DNA of 64,000 nt from Actinomycetota bacterium. Its GTDB lineage: Bacteria; Actinomycetota; CADDZG01; JAHWKV01; JAOPZY01. The notes beneath the pieces are model-generated. The model was not told the DNA's origin. It saw only the letters and a list, made by a program, of their open reading frames with translations, and searched no databases. Below are positions 18,613 to 26,642 of this stretch, piece by piece. The stretch is from the NCBI GenBank assembly GCA_035765775.1, contig DASTWV010000035.1, positions 47,095 to 111,094 on the forward strand, written 5' to 3'. The position numbers and the translations under genes were made by a program. How positions within the stretch are numbered: the first letter of the stretch is position 1; each line of letters opens with the position of its first letter.

Positions 18613-19665
18613 GTGAGCCCGATCACCGAAGCCCCGATCATCGAAGCCGCCGGCCTGACCAAGGCCTACGGCACGACCCAGGCCCTCGCCGGGCTGGACC
18701 TGGTCGCCGAGCCGGGCCAGGTGCTGGCGGTCCTGGGCCCGAACGGGGCAGGCAAGACCACGTTCATCCGCTCGGTGGCCACCCTGGTGCGGCCCGACGG
18801 CGGCACCCTGCGGGTGGCCGGCCACGACGTCTTCAAGGAGCCCGAGTACGTGCGCTCGATGGTGGGCCTGGCCGGCCAGTACGCCGCCGTCGAGCCCACG
18901 ATGACCGGGCGGGAGAACCTGCGGATGGTGGCCCGGTTGTTCGGCCAGTCCCGCTCCCAGGCCCTGGCGAGCACCGACTCCGTCCTTGAGCAGATGGGCC
19001 TGACCGATGCAGCCGACCGCCTGGTCCGCACGTACTCCGGGGGCATGCGGCGCAAGCTCGACCTGGGTGCCAGCCTCGTGGGCGTCCCCCGGCTGCTCCT
19101 CCTCGACGAGCCCACCACCGGGCTCGACCCCCGGGCGCGCATCGACCTGTGGGAGGCCATCCGCCGCCTGGTCGAGCAGGGCACCGATGTGCTGCTCACC
19201 ACCCAGTACCTGGACGAGGCCGACCACCTGGCCAGCCGCATCGTCATCATCGACCACGGCAAGGCGGTCGCCGCCGGCACCCCCAGCGAGCTGAAGCAGC
19301 GGGCGGGCCGCAGCGTGGTGGAGGTCCACGTCCGGGACGCCGCCGACCTGCCCGGCGTCGCCGCCGCCATGGCCACCCTGAGCAACGGGGAGCCCGCCAT
19401 CGACGAGGCCACCCGTCGGGTGAGCGTCAGCGTGGCGGCCGGCACCGACCAGCTGATCGCCGACCTGCCCAAGCTCTACGCCGTCGGCGGGGCGCTGGAG
19501 GACATCGCCGTGCGCCACCCGAAGCTGGACGAGGTGTTCCTCGCCCTCACCGGCCAGACCCTGGACAACCCCGCTGCCAACGGCAACGGCAAGGGGCGCA
19601 GCGGGGGAGGCCGGGGCGGCCGGGGCGGCAGGCGCAAGGCCCGCCGCGCCGAGCATGCCGCCTGA
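18613..19665 (+). CDS. Drug-type ABC exporter ATP-binding protein (DrrA-like)
   Basis: A 350-residue ATPase with Walker A GPNGAGKTT, signature YSGGMRRKLD, Walker B LLLLDEPTTGLDPRAR and the DrrA-type C-terminal domain after residue 225. It ends in an unusual Gly/Arg/Lys-rich tail (GKGRSGGGRGGRGGRRK). This subfamily powers export of hydrophobic drugs or lipids through an ABC-2 permease, which is the next gene. The GTG at 18613 is preceded by AGGAAGGAGG, a near-perfect ribosome site, so I reject the longer in-frame start at 18574. The basic tail is low complexity and may be dispensable. Confidence 0.9.
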   Translation: MSPITEAPIIEAAGLTKAYGTTQALAGLDLVAEPGQVLAVLGPNGAGKTTFIRSVATLVRPDGGTLRVAGHDVFKEPEYVRSMVGLAGQYAAVEPTMTGRENLRMVARLFGQSRSQALASTDSVLEQMGLTDAADRLVRTYSGGMRRKLDLGASLVGVPRLLLLDEPTTGLDPRARIDLWEAIRRLVEQGTDVLLTTQYLDEADHLASRIVIIDHGKAVAAGTPSELKQRAGRSVVEVHVRDAADLPGVAAAMATLSNGEPAIDEATRRVSVSVAAGTDQLIADLPKLYAVGGALEDIAVRHPKLDEVFLALTGQTLDNPAANGNGKGRSGGGRGGRGGRRKARRAEHAA

Positions 19666-19718
19666 CCCGCCGACCCGCCCCCACCCCTCTGGCGTTATTA
19701 CGGAAGGAGCGTAACGAA

Positions 19719-20555
19719 ATGGCTATTCGAGCTGCAACGCCGGACCTCGTACGCCCGGCCTCGGTGCCCTCGGCCCACCAGGCGGGCCTCGGGGTCAGCA
19801 CGCTGGAGATCGCCCGCCGGGGCATCCTGAAGTTCCTCCGCACCCCGCAGCTGGTCGTGGTCGGCACGCTGCAGGGGGCGATGTTCCTCCTGTTGTTCCG
19901 CTACGTCTTCGGCGGCGCCATCTCGGCCGGCGGCCTCAGCTACGTCGACTTCCTGGTGCCCGGCTTTATCGCCACCTCGGTGCTGTTCGGGGGCATGGGC
20001 TCGGCGGCGGCGGTGGCCGAGGACCTGCAGCAGGGCTTCGTGGACCGGCTCCGCTCCCTGCCGATCCCCCGCTCCGCCGCCCTCACCGGCCGGGTGCTTG
20101 CCGACCTCGGCATCCTGGCGTGGAGCCTGGTGATCACCACCGTCATCGGCTTCCTGGTGGGCTTCCGCCTGCACGGCTCGGTGCCCGCGGCCGTGGGGGC
20201 CCTCGGGCTGTGCCTGATCTTCGGGATCGCCTTCGACTGGCTGTTCATCGCCCTGGGCATGATCTCGGGCACGCCGCAGGCCGCCCAGGGGATCGGGTTC
20301 ATGGTGTTCCCGTTCACCTTCGTCTCCAGCGCCTACGTGCCGGTGTCCTCGATGCCCGGCTGGATGCAGAGCTTCGCCGCCAACCAGCCGATCACGATGA
20401 TGGTGGACGCCGTGCGGGCACTGACCCTCGGCTCGGGGGCGAAGGCTGCCCTCGGCCACCCGACCGGCTACTTCGTGGTGCGGGCGCTGATCTGGTCGGC
20501 CGCCCTCGTGGTCGCCTTCGCCCCGCTGGCGGTGGCCAGGTACCGCAAGGCGTAG
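19719..20555 (+). CDS. ABC-2 type exporter permease (DrrB-like)
   Basis: A 278-residue membrane protein with about six transmembrane segments and the ABC-2 permease region SSAYVPVSSMPGWMQSFAANQPITMMVDAVRAL, shown here in two overlapping parts (SSAYVPVSSMPGW and QPITMMVDAVRAL). The motif VAEDLQQGFVDRLRSLPIPR is the coupling region seen in DrrB-type permeases. The ATG at 19719 follows GGAAGGAGCGTAACGAA. It is encoded 53 nt after its ATPase and should form the exporter with it. The substrate is not predictable from sequence. Confidence 0.9.
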   Translation: MAIRAATPDLVRPASVPSAHQAGLGVSTLEIARRGILKFLRTPQLVVVGTLQGAMFLLLFRYVFGGAISAGGLSYVDFLVPGFIATSVLFGGMGSAAAVAEDLQQGFVDRLRSLPIPRSAALTGRVLADLGILAWSLVITTVIGFLVGFRLHGSVPAAVGALGLCLIFGIAFDWLFIALGMISGTPQAAQGIGFMVFPFTFVSSAYVPVSSMPGWMQSFAANQPITMMVDAVRALTLGSGAKAALGHPTGYFVVRALIWSAALVVAFAPLAVARYRKA

Positions 20556-20567
20556 CGCCTTGGCACT

Positions 20568-20595
20568 GTCATACACGATAAGCTTTTTGTATGAC
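20568..20595. promoter_or_regulatory. Inverted repeat overlapping the antitoxin start
   Basis: GTCATAC (20568-20574) and GTATGAC (20589-20595) form a perfect 7-bp inverted repeat, with the antitoxin ATG inside the right arm. Antitoxins of this type normally repress their own promoter, so this is a good operator candidate. Confidence 0.5.
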
Positions 20596-20851
20596 GATGC
20601 TCAGCTTCAGGATCGACGATGCCGATGCCGAGGCTGTCCGGACGTGGTCCGAGCGCCTCGGCATCGATCGTTCCGAGCTCGTCCGGGAGGCGGTCCGACG
20701 GCATCTGCTCCGCCTCGCCGCCGAGCAGGATGCCGCCCGCTGGGAGGCTCGGCCCCTGGAGGACGGGGAGCGGGCCCTCGCCAGCGTGGCCGAGTGGGGT
20801 CCCGCCGAGGATTGGTCGGACTGGCCCGGGGACGCCCATGCAGCGGGGTGA
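20591..20851 (+). CDS. Ribbon-helix-helix antitoxin (MazE-like)
   Basis: An 86-residue protein. The N-terminal part, MLSFRIDDADAEAVRTWSER, followed by GIDRSELVREAVRRHLLRL, is a ribbon-helix-helix DNA-binding fold. The acidic, Trp-rich C terminus (EWGPAEDWSDWPGD) is the kind of tail that wraps and blocks a MazF toxin. Its last 14 nt overlap the toxin gene, the usual arrangement for translational coupling. It should neutralise the toxin and repress the pair through the inverted repeat at its start codon. Confidence 0.85.
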   Translation: MTMLSFRIDDADAEAVRTWSERLGIDRSELVREAVRRHLLRLAAEQDAARWEARPLEDGERALASVAEWGPAEDWSDWPGDAHAAG

Positions 20852-21146
20852 GATCTGGTTCGCCGCCACCCCCGGCGGCGATCGCCCGGTACTGGTGTTG
20901 ACCCGGGACCCGGTCGCCGACCGTATCGGCGCCGTTGTCGTCGCAGCCCTGACCCGGACCGAGCGGGGCCTGGTCTCCGAGCTTCGCCTGACACCCGCCC
21001 TCGACCAGGTGCCCACCGAGTGCGTCGTGAACTTCGACAACCTGCACACCCTGCCGCGGCAGGTGTTCCGGCGGAAGGTGACCGCCCTTTCCGCCTCCCG
21101 CCTGGCCGAGGCCTGCCGGGTGCTCGCCGCCGCGACCGACTGCTGA
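20838..21146 (+). CDS. mazF: MazF/PemK-family endoribonuclease toxin
   Basis: A 102-residue toxin of the MazF/PemK family that cleaves RNA at short sequences. The conserved start QRGEIWFAATPGGDRPVLVLTR carries the loop residues, and CVVNFDNLHTLPR carries the conserved Asn-Asp-Asn-like segment near residue 67. The ATG at 20838 lies inside the antitoxin gene (14-nt overlap) and gives the family's standard N terminus; a longer in-frame start at 20619 would only translate the antitoxin in a second frame. The cleavage sequence is unknown. A second pair is at 62188-62756. Confidence 0.9.
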   Translation: MQRGEIWFAATPGGDRPVLVLTRDPVADRIGAVVVAALTRTERGLVSELRLTPALDQVPTECVVNFDNLHTLPRQVFRRKVTALSASRLAEACRVLAAATDC

Positions 21147-21222
21147 GGCCACGGCCGGGGCGGTCGGTCGAAGCCCCGGACCGGAGCTCCCGCCACCGGA
21201 CCCACCGGACTGGTCCGGTACA

Positions 21223-21271
21223 GGTTCTGCGCAACCAAAGCCGTGCATTCCAGGGCAAATGTTGCGCGGAA
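21223..21271. repeat. 49-bp imperfect palindrome, copy B
   Basis: TTCTGCGCAAC (21225-21235) and GTTGCGCGGAA (21261-21271) are inverted repeats with one mismatch. The element aligns without gaps to 10064-10112. The 21147-21417 gap between the toxin gene and livK holds this element and, as far as I can see, nothing else. Confidence 0.5.
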
Positions 21272-21417
21272 CGGCGGCGAGGGCCATCCGGCGGCGCGCC
21301 TGCGCCCGACCCGGGCAGGCTCGGTGCACGCCCGGAGTTGTATCCCCGGCCCACTTTGTGCTTCTAGTACGCGGGTGCGCGGAGGGGAAAGGCCGCGCCG
21401 AGCGGGAGGGGGGCACC

Positions 21418-22674
21418 ATGGGGAATGGGCAGGGCAGGGCCGCCGTCACGACCATCCGGCAGGGGCTGGGGGAGCGCTTCCCTCATCCCGCCCGCACCGG
21501 CCTGGCGCTGTTCGCCGCCGTGGCCCTCGTCCTCACCGCCTGCGGTAAGAAGGCCAGCTCGACGAACACCGGTACGGACTACACCGGCAAGACCATCAAG
21601 CTCGGCGCCGTGCTGTCGCTCACCGGGGCGGGGTCGATCTACGGCCCGCAGCAGAAGAACGGCATCATGCTCGCCGAGGAGCAGTTGAACGCCTCCAAGG
21701 TCAACGGCGGCCAGATCAGCGTCGACATCCGGGACGACGCCTCGGACAAGGACCAGGGCGCCCAGCAGTTCCAGGAGCTGATCCAGCAGGGCCAGGTGGA
21801 CGGCATCATCGGCCCGACGCTGTCCAACACCGCGGTCGGCGCCCACCCGGTGGCCGACGCCGCCATGACCCCGGTGATCGCCCCCTCGAACACCGGCAAC
21901 GGCATCGTGGGCAACTGCCCCTACGACTGCAAGTGGATCTTCCGCGACAGCCTCGGTGAGGCAGCCGCCATCCCGGCCAACCTCAAGGTCTTCATCCAGC
22001 AGCACTCGCCGCACACTGTCGCCCTCGCCTTCACCAACGACGACAAGTTCTCCTCGGACGGCGCCGGGATCTTCAGGGCCGCCTTCACCGCCGACGGGAT
22101 CAAAGAGGTCGCCGCGGAGTCGTTCCCCAAGGCCACCACCGACTTCTCCACCTACGTCACCGACATGGTGGGCAAGAAGCCCGACTTCGTGGTCATCTCC
22201 GGCGTTGGCGCCGTGCCGCCGAAGCTCATCGTCGAGCTCCGCACCCAGCACTACACCGGCCCGATCCTGGGCGGCAACGGCTTCAACTCGTCGTCGGTGT
22301 CCGCCCAGGCCGGGGCAGGCGGGCTCGGCGCCCAGTCGGGCAGTGCCTGGTTCCTCGGGACCACCACCACCGTGAACACCGCCTTCGTCAACGCCTACAA
22401 GGCCAAGTACAACGCCAACCCCGACCAGTTCGCCGCCCAGGCCTACACCGCCGTCGAGCTGTTCGCCGCCGCCGCCAAGAAGGCCAGCCTGAAGTTCACC
22501 AGCGTGGCGGCTGACCGCAGCGCCCTCAAGAACGCCCTGGGGAGCGTCTCGCTGGACACCCCGCTCGGGCCGTTCAGCTTCACGTCCGACCACGACGTGC
22601 ACCAGCCGATCTACGTCGTGGCCATGGACGGCAAGGGCGGCTTCACCCTGGTGTCCACCGTGCAGCCCTCGTAG
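21418..22674 (+). CDS. livK: Branched-chain amino acid-type ABC substrate-binding lipoprotein
   Basis: A 418-residue lipoprotein with the lipobox LTAC and a periplasmic-binding type I fold. IKLGAVLSLTGAGSIYGPQQ, IIGPTLSNTAVGAHPVA and PILGGNGFNSSSV are characteristic of LivJ/LivK proteins. Such proteins deliver Leu/Ile/Val or other amino acids, amides or short organic acids to the LivHMGF complex, which the next four genes encode. The ATG at 21418 follows GGGAGGGGGGCACC. The long N-terminal arm before the signal helix (about 30 residues) is unusual but no better start is visible. Confidence 0.92.
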   Translation: MGNGQGRAAVTTIRQGLGERFPHPARTGLALFAAVALVLTACGKKASSTNTGTDYTGKTIKLGAVLSLTGAGSIYGPQQKNGIMLAEEQLNASKVNGGQISVDIRDDASDKDQGAQQFQELIQQGQVDGIIGPTLSNTAVGAHPVADAAMTPVIAPSNTGNGIVGNCPYDCKWIFRDSLGEAAAIPANLKVFIQQHSPHTVALAFTNDDKFSSDGAGIFRAAFTADGIKEVAAESFPKATTDFSTYVTDMVGKKPDFVVISGVGAVPPKLIVELRTQHYTGPILGGNGFNSSSVSAQAGAGGLGAQSGSAWFLGTTTTVNTAFVNAYKAKYNANPDQFAAQAYTAVELFAAAAKKASLKFTSVAADRSALKNALGSVSLDTPLGPFSFTSDHDVHQPIYVVAMDGKGGFTLVSTVQPS

Positions 22675-22680
22675 CCCCCG

Positions 22681-23589
22681 GTGCTGGTCGCCGCCTCGGC
22701 GCACACCTGGGTCTCGCAGGCACTGAACGGGATCTTCGCGGGCAGCATCTACGCGCTGTTCGCGGCGGGCTACACCCTGGTGTTCGGGGTGCTCGACATC
22801 CTGAACCTCGCCCATTCGGCGGTGTTCATGGTGGGGGCGGTGCTGGCGTACACGTTCGCGGTCACCTTCGGCCTGCCGTTCGTCCTGGCCCTGGTTGCCG
22901 CCACCCTGGCGTGTGCCGCCATCGGGTTCGGGATCGACCGGGTGGCCCTGCGCCCGCTCCGGGCGCGGGGGGCTCCGCCCCTGAGCGCCCTGCTCACCAC
23001 CCTCGGGCTCTCGCTGGTGTTCATCAACCTGGCCGAGGTGCGTTTCGGCGCCAACTCCCGGGCCCTCCCGGCCACCGTGGCGCTGTCCGGGTCGTTCTCT
23101 CTGGGCGGCATCGTGATACCGGATGCCAAGGTCGCCACGCTGATCCTCAGCATCGCCCTGGCCGGTGGCCTGGAGGTCCTGGTGCGCCGCTCCCGGGCGG
23201 GCCGGGCCGTGCGGGCGGTGGCCGAGAACCCCCGGGCCGCCCAGCTCATGGGCATCGACGTCGATGCGGTGATCGCCTGGACGCTCGTCATCTCCTCGGC
23301 GCTCGGGGCGCTGGCGGGCATCCTGTACGGGCTCACCCAGCACGACATCAACCCGTTCATGGGGCGGGACCAGATCGAGCTGAAGGGCCTCGCCGTCATC
23401 GTGCTCGGGACGATGGGGTCGGTCCGGGGGGCGGTGGTCGCCGGCTACCTGCTCGGCCTCGCCGAGGTCGCCGCCCTCGTCATCTTCGGCTCCAGCGTGT
23501 CGTTCGGGGTTGCGTTCGCCGCCCTCTTCCTGGCCCTGATCGCCTTCCCCAACGGTCTGTTCCGGGGCCAGGCCCTGCGGCGGGTCTGA
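22681..23589 (+). CDS. livH: Branched-chain amino acid ABC permease LivH
   Basis: A 302-residue permease with about eight membrane segments. GSIYALFAAGYTLVFGVLDILNLAHSAVFM near the N terminus is the LivH hallmark (seen here as ALFAAGYTLVFGVLDILNL), and the ATPase-coupling loop ARAVRAVAENPRAAQLMGID-like segment lies near residue 185. The start is a GTG 6 nt after the livK stop, so the genes are tightly coupled. It forms the membrane channel with LivM. Confidence 0.93.
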   Translation: MLVAASAHTWVSQALNGIFAGSIYALFAAGYTLVFGVLDILNLAHSAVFMVGAVLAYTFAVTFGLPFVLALVAATLACAAIGFGIDRVALRPLRARGAPPLSALLTTLGLSLVFINLAEVRFGANSRALPATVALSGSFSLGGIVIPDAKVATLILSIALAGGLEVLVRRSRAGRAVRAVAENPRAAQLMGIDVDAVIAWTLVISSALGALAGILYGLTQHDINPFMGRDQIELKGLAVIVLGTMGSVRGAVVAGYLLGLAEVAALVIFGSSVSFGVAFAALFLALIAFPNGLFRGQALRRV

Positions 23590-23609
23590 CCCCCCCGGGG
23601 GCCACGGGC

Positions 23610-24509
23610 GTGCAGTTCTTCATCCAGCTCTTCACCGACCCCGTGGGCTTCTACCAGGCCCACCAGCTGCTGCTCGGCCAGATCGGGATCAACGCCCTGC
23701 TGACCCTGTCGATGTACCTCACCCTGCGGGCGGGCATGCTCACGCTGGCCAACGTCGGCTTCATGGCGGTGGGGGCCTACACCTCGGTGCTCCTGCACCT
23801 CAACGCCCATGTGGCGGTGCTGCCCGCCCTGGTCGCCGGCGCGCTGGCGGCCGGCCTGGTGGCGATCCCGATCGGCGTCCCGACGCTGCGCCTCTCGGGC
23901 ATCTACCTCGCCATCGCCACCCTCGGCTTCGGCCAGGTGGTGGTGGCGGCCATCCTCAACATCCCGGCCACCGGCCAGGGCCAAGGCCTCACCATCCCGG
24001 ACGCCAGCCTCTCGACGCTGCCCACGTTCATCTCGCTGGCGGTGGTCACGGCGCTCTGCTGGCGGCTGTGGCAGACGAGGCTGGGCACGGCCTGGGACGC
24101 CATCCGGGAGGACCCCCTGGCCGCCGAGGCCCAGGGCATCGACGTCGCCCGCTACCGGCTCCTTGCCTTTGTGCTCGGGGCGGTGCTCGCCGGGTACGCC
24201 GGGGCGCTGGAGGCCCGGACCAACTTCTTCATCGACACCTCGCTGTACACCTTCCAGCGGGTGGTGGGCGTCCTGGTGTTCGCCACCCTGGGCGGCATCG
24301 GGCACGTGGCCGGGCCGATCCTGGGCGCCGGCCTGCTCACCACGGTCCCCGAGGTGACCCGCTTCGCCCAGCTCTACCGGGACGCGGTGTACGGCGCCCT
24401 GTTGCTGCTGCTGACGATCTTCCGCCCCGCCGGCCTCATCACGGGCCGCCGCCGCTCCGGCGTCGGTCACCTGCTCCGCCGGGCAGTCGGCCGCCGGGAG
24501 CGGGTGTGA
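23610..24509 (+). CDS. livM: Branched-chain amino acid ABC permease LivM
   Basis: A 299-residue permease with eight to nine membrane segments, the second channel half of the Liv importer. Typical segments are LRLSGIYLAIATLGFGQVV, the coupling loop TAWDAIREDPLAAEAQGID and VLVFATLGGIGHVAGPILGA. The GTG at 23610 was chosen because it opens the LivM-like N terminus; the frame extends upstream only as a shadow of livH. Its stop overlaps the livG start as GTGA. Confidence 0.92.
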   Translation: MQFFIQLFTDPVGFYQAHQLLLGQIGINALLTLSMYLTLRAGMLTLANVGFMAVGAYTSVLLHLNAHVAVLPALVAGALAAGLVAIPIGVPTLRLSGIYLAIATLGFGQVVVAAILNIPATGQGQGLTIPDASLSTLPTFISLAVVTALCWRLWQTRLGTAWDAIREDPLAAEAQGIDVARYRLLAFVLGAVLAGYAGALEARTNFFIDTSLYTFQRVVGVLVFATLGGIGHVAGPILGAGLLTTVPEVTRFAQLYRDAVYGALLLLLTIFRPAGLITGRRRSGVGHLLRRAVGRRERV

Positions 24510-25276
24510 GCCTCCTCGAGGCCGCCGGCGTCGCCCGCCACTTCGGCGGCGTCAAGGCGGTGGACGGCGTGGACCTCAGCGTCGAGGAGGGCGACTTCTA
24601 CGGGCTGATCGGCCCCAACGGGTCGGGCAAGACCACCCTGGTGGACCTCGTCAGCCGCTTTCAGCGGGCCGACGCCGGGAGGATCGCCTTCGCCGGCCAG
24701 GATGTGACCGCCTGGCCCTCCCACCGCCTGGCCCGGACCGGCGTCGCCCGCACCTTCCAGCGGGTGCGGTTGTTCGGCGGCCTCAGCGTCCTGGAGAACG
24801 TGCTGGCGGGCATGCAGCAGCGGCCCGGCCCGGGGACGATCGCCGAGTTCCTCGCCATGCCTGCCGCCCGTTCCGACCGTGCCGCCCGGGTGGAGGAGGC
24901 GCGGGCCCTGCTGGCGAGGGTCGGCCTGCCCGGCGCCGGGGACCGGACCGCCGGCGAGCTGGCGTACGGGCAGCAGCGCCGATTGGAGCTCGCCCGGGCA
25001 CTGGCCCTGCACCCCCGGCTGCTGATCCTCGACGAGCCCGCCGCCGGCATGAACGAAGCCGAGATGGCCGACCTCGGTGTCCTGTTCGCCGAGCTGCACG
25101 CCGGGGGCCTGACCGTCGTTCTGGTCGAGCACCACCTGCGCCTCATCCTCGACGTGTGCACCAAGGTGGCGGTCCTCAACTACGGCCGCAAGATCGCCGA
25201 CGGCACCCCGACCGAGGTGCTGCGGGACGAGGCGGTGGCCGAAGCCTATTTGGGCACGAGTGCGGTGGGGGAGTAG
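24506..25276 (+). CDS. livG: Branched-chain amino acid ABC ATPase LivG
   Basis: A 256-residue ATPase with Walker A GPNGSGKTT and a signature-region replacement ELAYGQQRRLELARAL; the first residues of the C-loop are AYGQQ, the LivG-typical variant. Walker B is LLILDEPAAGMNEAE, and the C-terminal extension DGTPTEVLRDEAVAEAYLG is specific to LivG. The GTG at 24506 overlaps the livM stop. It energises transport together with LivF. Confidence 0.93.
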   Translation: MSLLEAAGVARHFGGVKAVDGVDLSVEEGDFYGLIGPNGSGKTTLVDLVSRFQRADAGRIAFAGQDVTAWPSHRLARTGVARTFQRVRLFGGLSVLENVLAGMQQRPGPGTIAEFLAMPAARSDRAARVEEARALLARVGLPGAGDRTAGELAYGQQRRLELARALALHPRLLILDEPAAGMNEAEMADLGVLFAELHAGGLTVVLVEHHLRLILDVCTKVAVLNYGRKIADGTPTEVLRDEAVAEAYLGTSAVGE

Positions 25277-25987
25277 GTGGCCCTCCTTGAGGTGGGGCGC
25301 CTGGCGGTGTCCTACGGCGCCGTGCAGGCGGTGGTCGATGCCTCCTTGACCGTCGACGCCGGGGAGGTGGTAGCGGTGATCGGGGCCAACGGCGCCGGCA
25401 AGTCCACGATGTTGTCGTGCCTCAGCGGCCTGGTGCGGCCCCGCTCGGGCAGCGCCTTGTTTGCGGGCCGGGATCTGGCCCGTCTCAAGCCCCCGGCCAT
25501 CGTGGCCGCCGGCCTGGTCCAGGTCCCCGAGGGCCGGGAGGTGTTCGCCCGGATGACGGTGCGGGAGAACCTCGACCTGGGCGGCTGGCGCCGCCGGGAC
25601 CGGTCGGCGCTCGCCCGGGAGCTGGACGAGGCCCTGGGGCGGTTCCCCATCCTCGGCCGGCGCCGGGACGAGCTGGCGGGCAACCTGTCGGGCGGCGAGC
25701 AGCAGGTGCTGGCCCTGGCCCGAGGCCTGCTGGCGAAGCCCCGACTCCTGTTGCTGGACGAGCCCTCCCTGGGCCTGGCGCCGATCCTGGTCGAGGAGGT
25801 GTTCGGCCTGGTGGCGGGGATCCGCAGCGACGAGACCTCGGTGCTGCTGGTGGAGCAGAACGCTCGCCAGGCCCTGGCCCGGGCGGACCGGGCGTACGTG
25901 ATGGAGTCCGGCCGGACGACCCTCAGCGGCTCAGGCGCGGAGTTGCTCGACAACGCCGAGGTGCGGACCGCCTACCTTGGGTTGTGA
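25277..25987 (+). CDS. livF: Branched-chain amino acid ABC ATPase LivF
   Basis: A 236-residue ATPase with Walker A GANGAGKST, signature LSGGEQQVLALARGL and Walker B LLLLDEPSLGLAPILVEEVF. VPEGREVFARMTVRENLDLG is the LivF-specific segment. The GTG start follows the livG stop with no gap (TAG then GTG). The length is normal. It completes the K-H-M-G-F operon. Confidence 0.93.
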   Translation: MALLEVGRLAVSYGAVQAVVDASLTVDAGEVVAVIGANGAGKSTMLSCLSGLVRPRSGSALFAGRDLARLKPPAIVAAGLVQVPEGREVFARMTVRENLDLGGWRRRDRSALARELDEALGRFPILGRRRDELAGNLSGGEQQVLALARGLLAKPRLLLLDEPSLGLAPILVEEVFGLVAGIRSDETSVLLVEQNARQALARADRAYVMESGRTTLSGSGAELLDNAEVRTAYLGL

Positions 25988-26019
25988 CCCTCACCTCACC
26001 CGAGACAGGAGGACGTGCC

Positions 26020-26400
26020 ATGGAAGTGCAAAAGAGACCCCCGACCACCAAGGGACCCGCCGCCTGGTTCACCGGCGATGTGTGGATCGACCCCATCGCC
26101 CAGGGCCAGGCACCGGATCCCATGGGCGTGGCGGCCATCCACTTCTCGCCGGGCGCCCGCACGGCTTGGCACCGCCACGCCATCGGCCAGAGCCTGTACG
26201 TGACGGAGGGGGAGGGCCGGGTGCAGTCCCGGGGCGGGCCGGCCGCGACGATCCGGCCGGGCGACGTCGTGCGGACCCCGGGCGGCGAGTGGCACTGGCA
26301 CGGGGCGGCGCCGGACCACTTCATGACCCACCTCTCGATGGCCGAAGGCGAGGCCGAGTGGGGGGAGCACGTCAGTGACGAGGAATATTCCGGGGGCTGA
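26020..26400 (+). CDS. Cupin-domain protein
   Basis: A 126-residue single-domain cupin. The first metal motif is visible as GARTAWHRHAIGQSLYVTEGEG (shown in part: TAWHRHAIGQSLYVTEGEG) and the second as PGGEWHWHGAAPDHFMTH, giving the expected His/Glu ligands. It is closest in style to small carboxymuconolactone/quercetinase-like cupins of unknown reaction. The ATG at 26020 follows AGGAGGACGTGCC. It lies 32 nt after livF and may be the last gene of the Liv operon, perhaps acting on the imported compound; that is inference. Confidence 0.82.
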   Translation: MEVQKRPPTTKGPAAWFTGDVWIDPIAQGQAPDPMGVAAIHFSPGARTAWHRHAIGQSLYVTEGEGRVQSRGGPAATIRPGDVVRTPGGEWHWHGAAPDHFMTHLSMAEGEAEWGEHVSDEEYSGG

Positions 26401-26534
26401 CATCCGGACCCGAACAGCGGGTCATCATCCGTACGACGACCGGGATCCGGCCCAGATCGGCGTCTTGCATGAGGTCCCACCCCCCCCGGCTCCGACGGCC
26501 GGGGCGCCGGGCTGGTGGAAATCGGACATCGCCA

Positions 26535-26614
26535 CGCCTCCGCCGGCATAGTTGGTGGAGTGGTACATCCCCTGGCTGTACCACGCGTGCAGGTATGGCT
26601 CAGCAGGCCCTCCG
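26535..26614 (-). repeat. 80-bp two-copy element, copy near glgB
   Basis: About 90% identical over its core to 47344-47419 read in the same minus-strand direction, with one 3-nt insertion. It contains the perfect inverted repeat GTGGTAC...GTACCAC with an 11-nt loop. It lies just after the glgB stop, in the 240-bp gap between glgB and the convergent cupin gene. No complete gene is convincing in that gap. Confidence 0.65.
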
Positions 26615-26642
26615 ACCGCCCGGCCGCCCCGCCCGGCCGCCC

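Noticed and set aside
26372..26584. A 70-codon minus-strand gene overlapping the cupin 3' end
   Set aside because: Its last part is only antisense to the cupin gene, and the start has no ribosome site. The front part belongs to the two-copy element.
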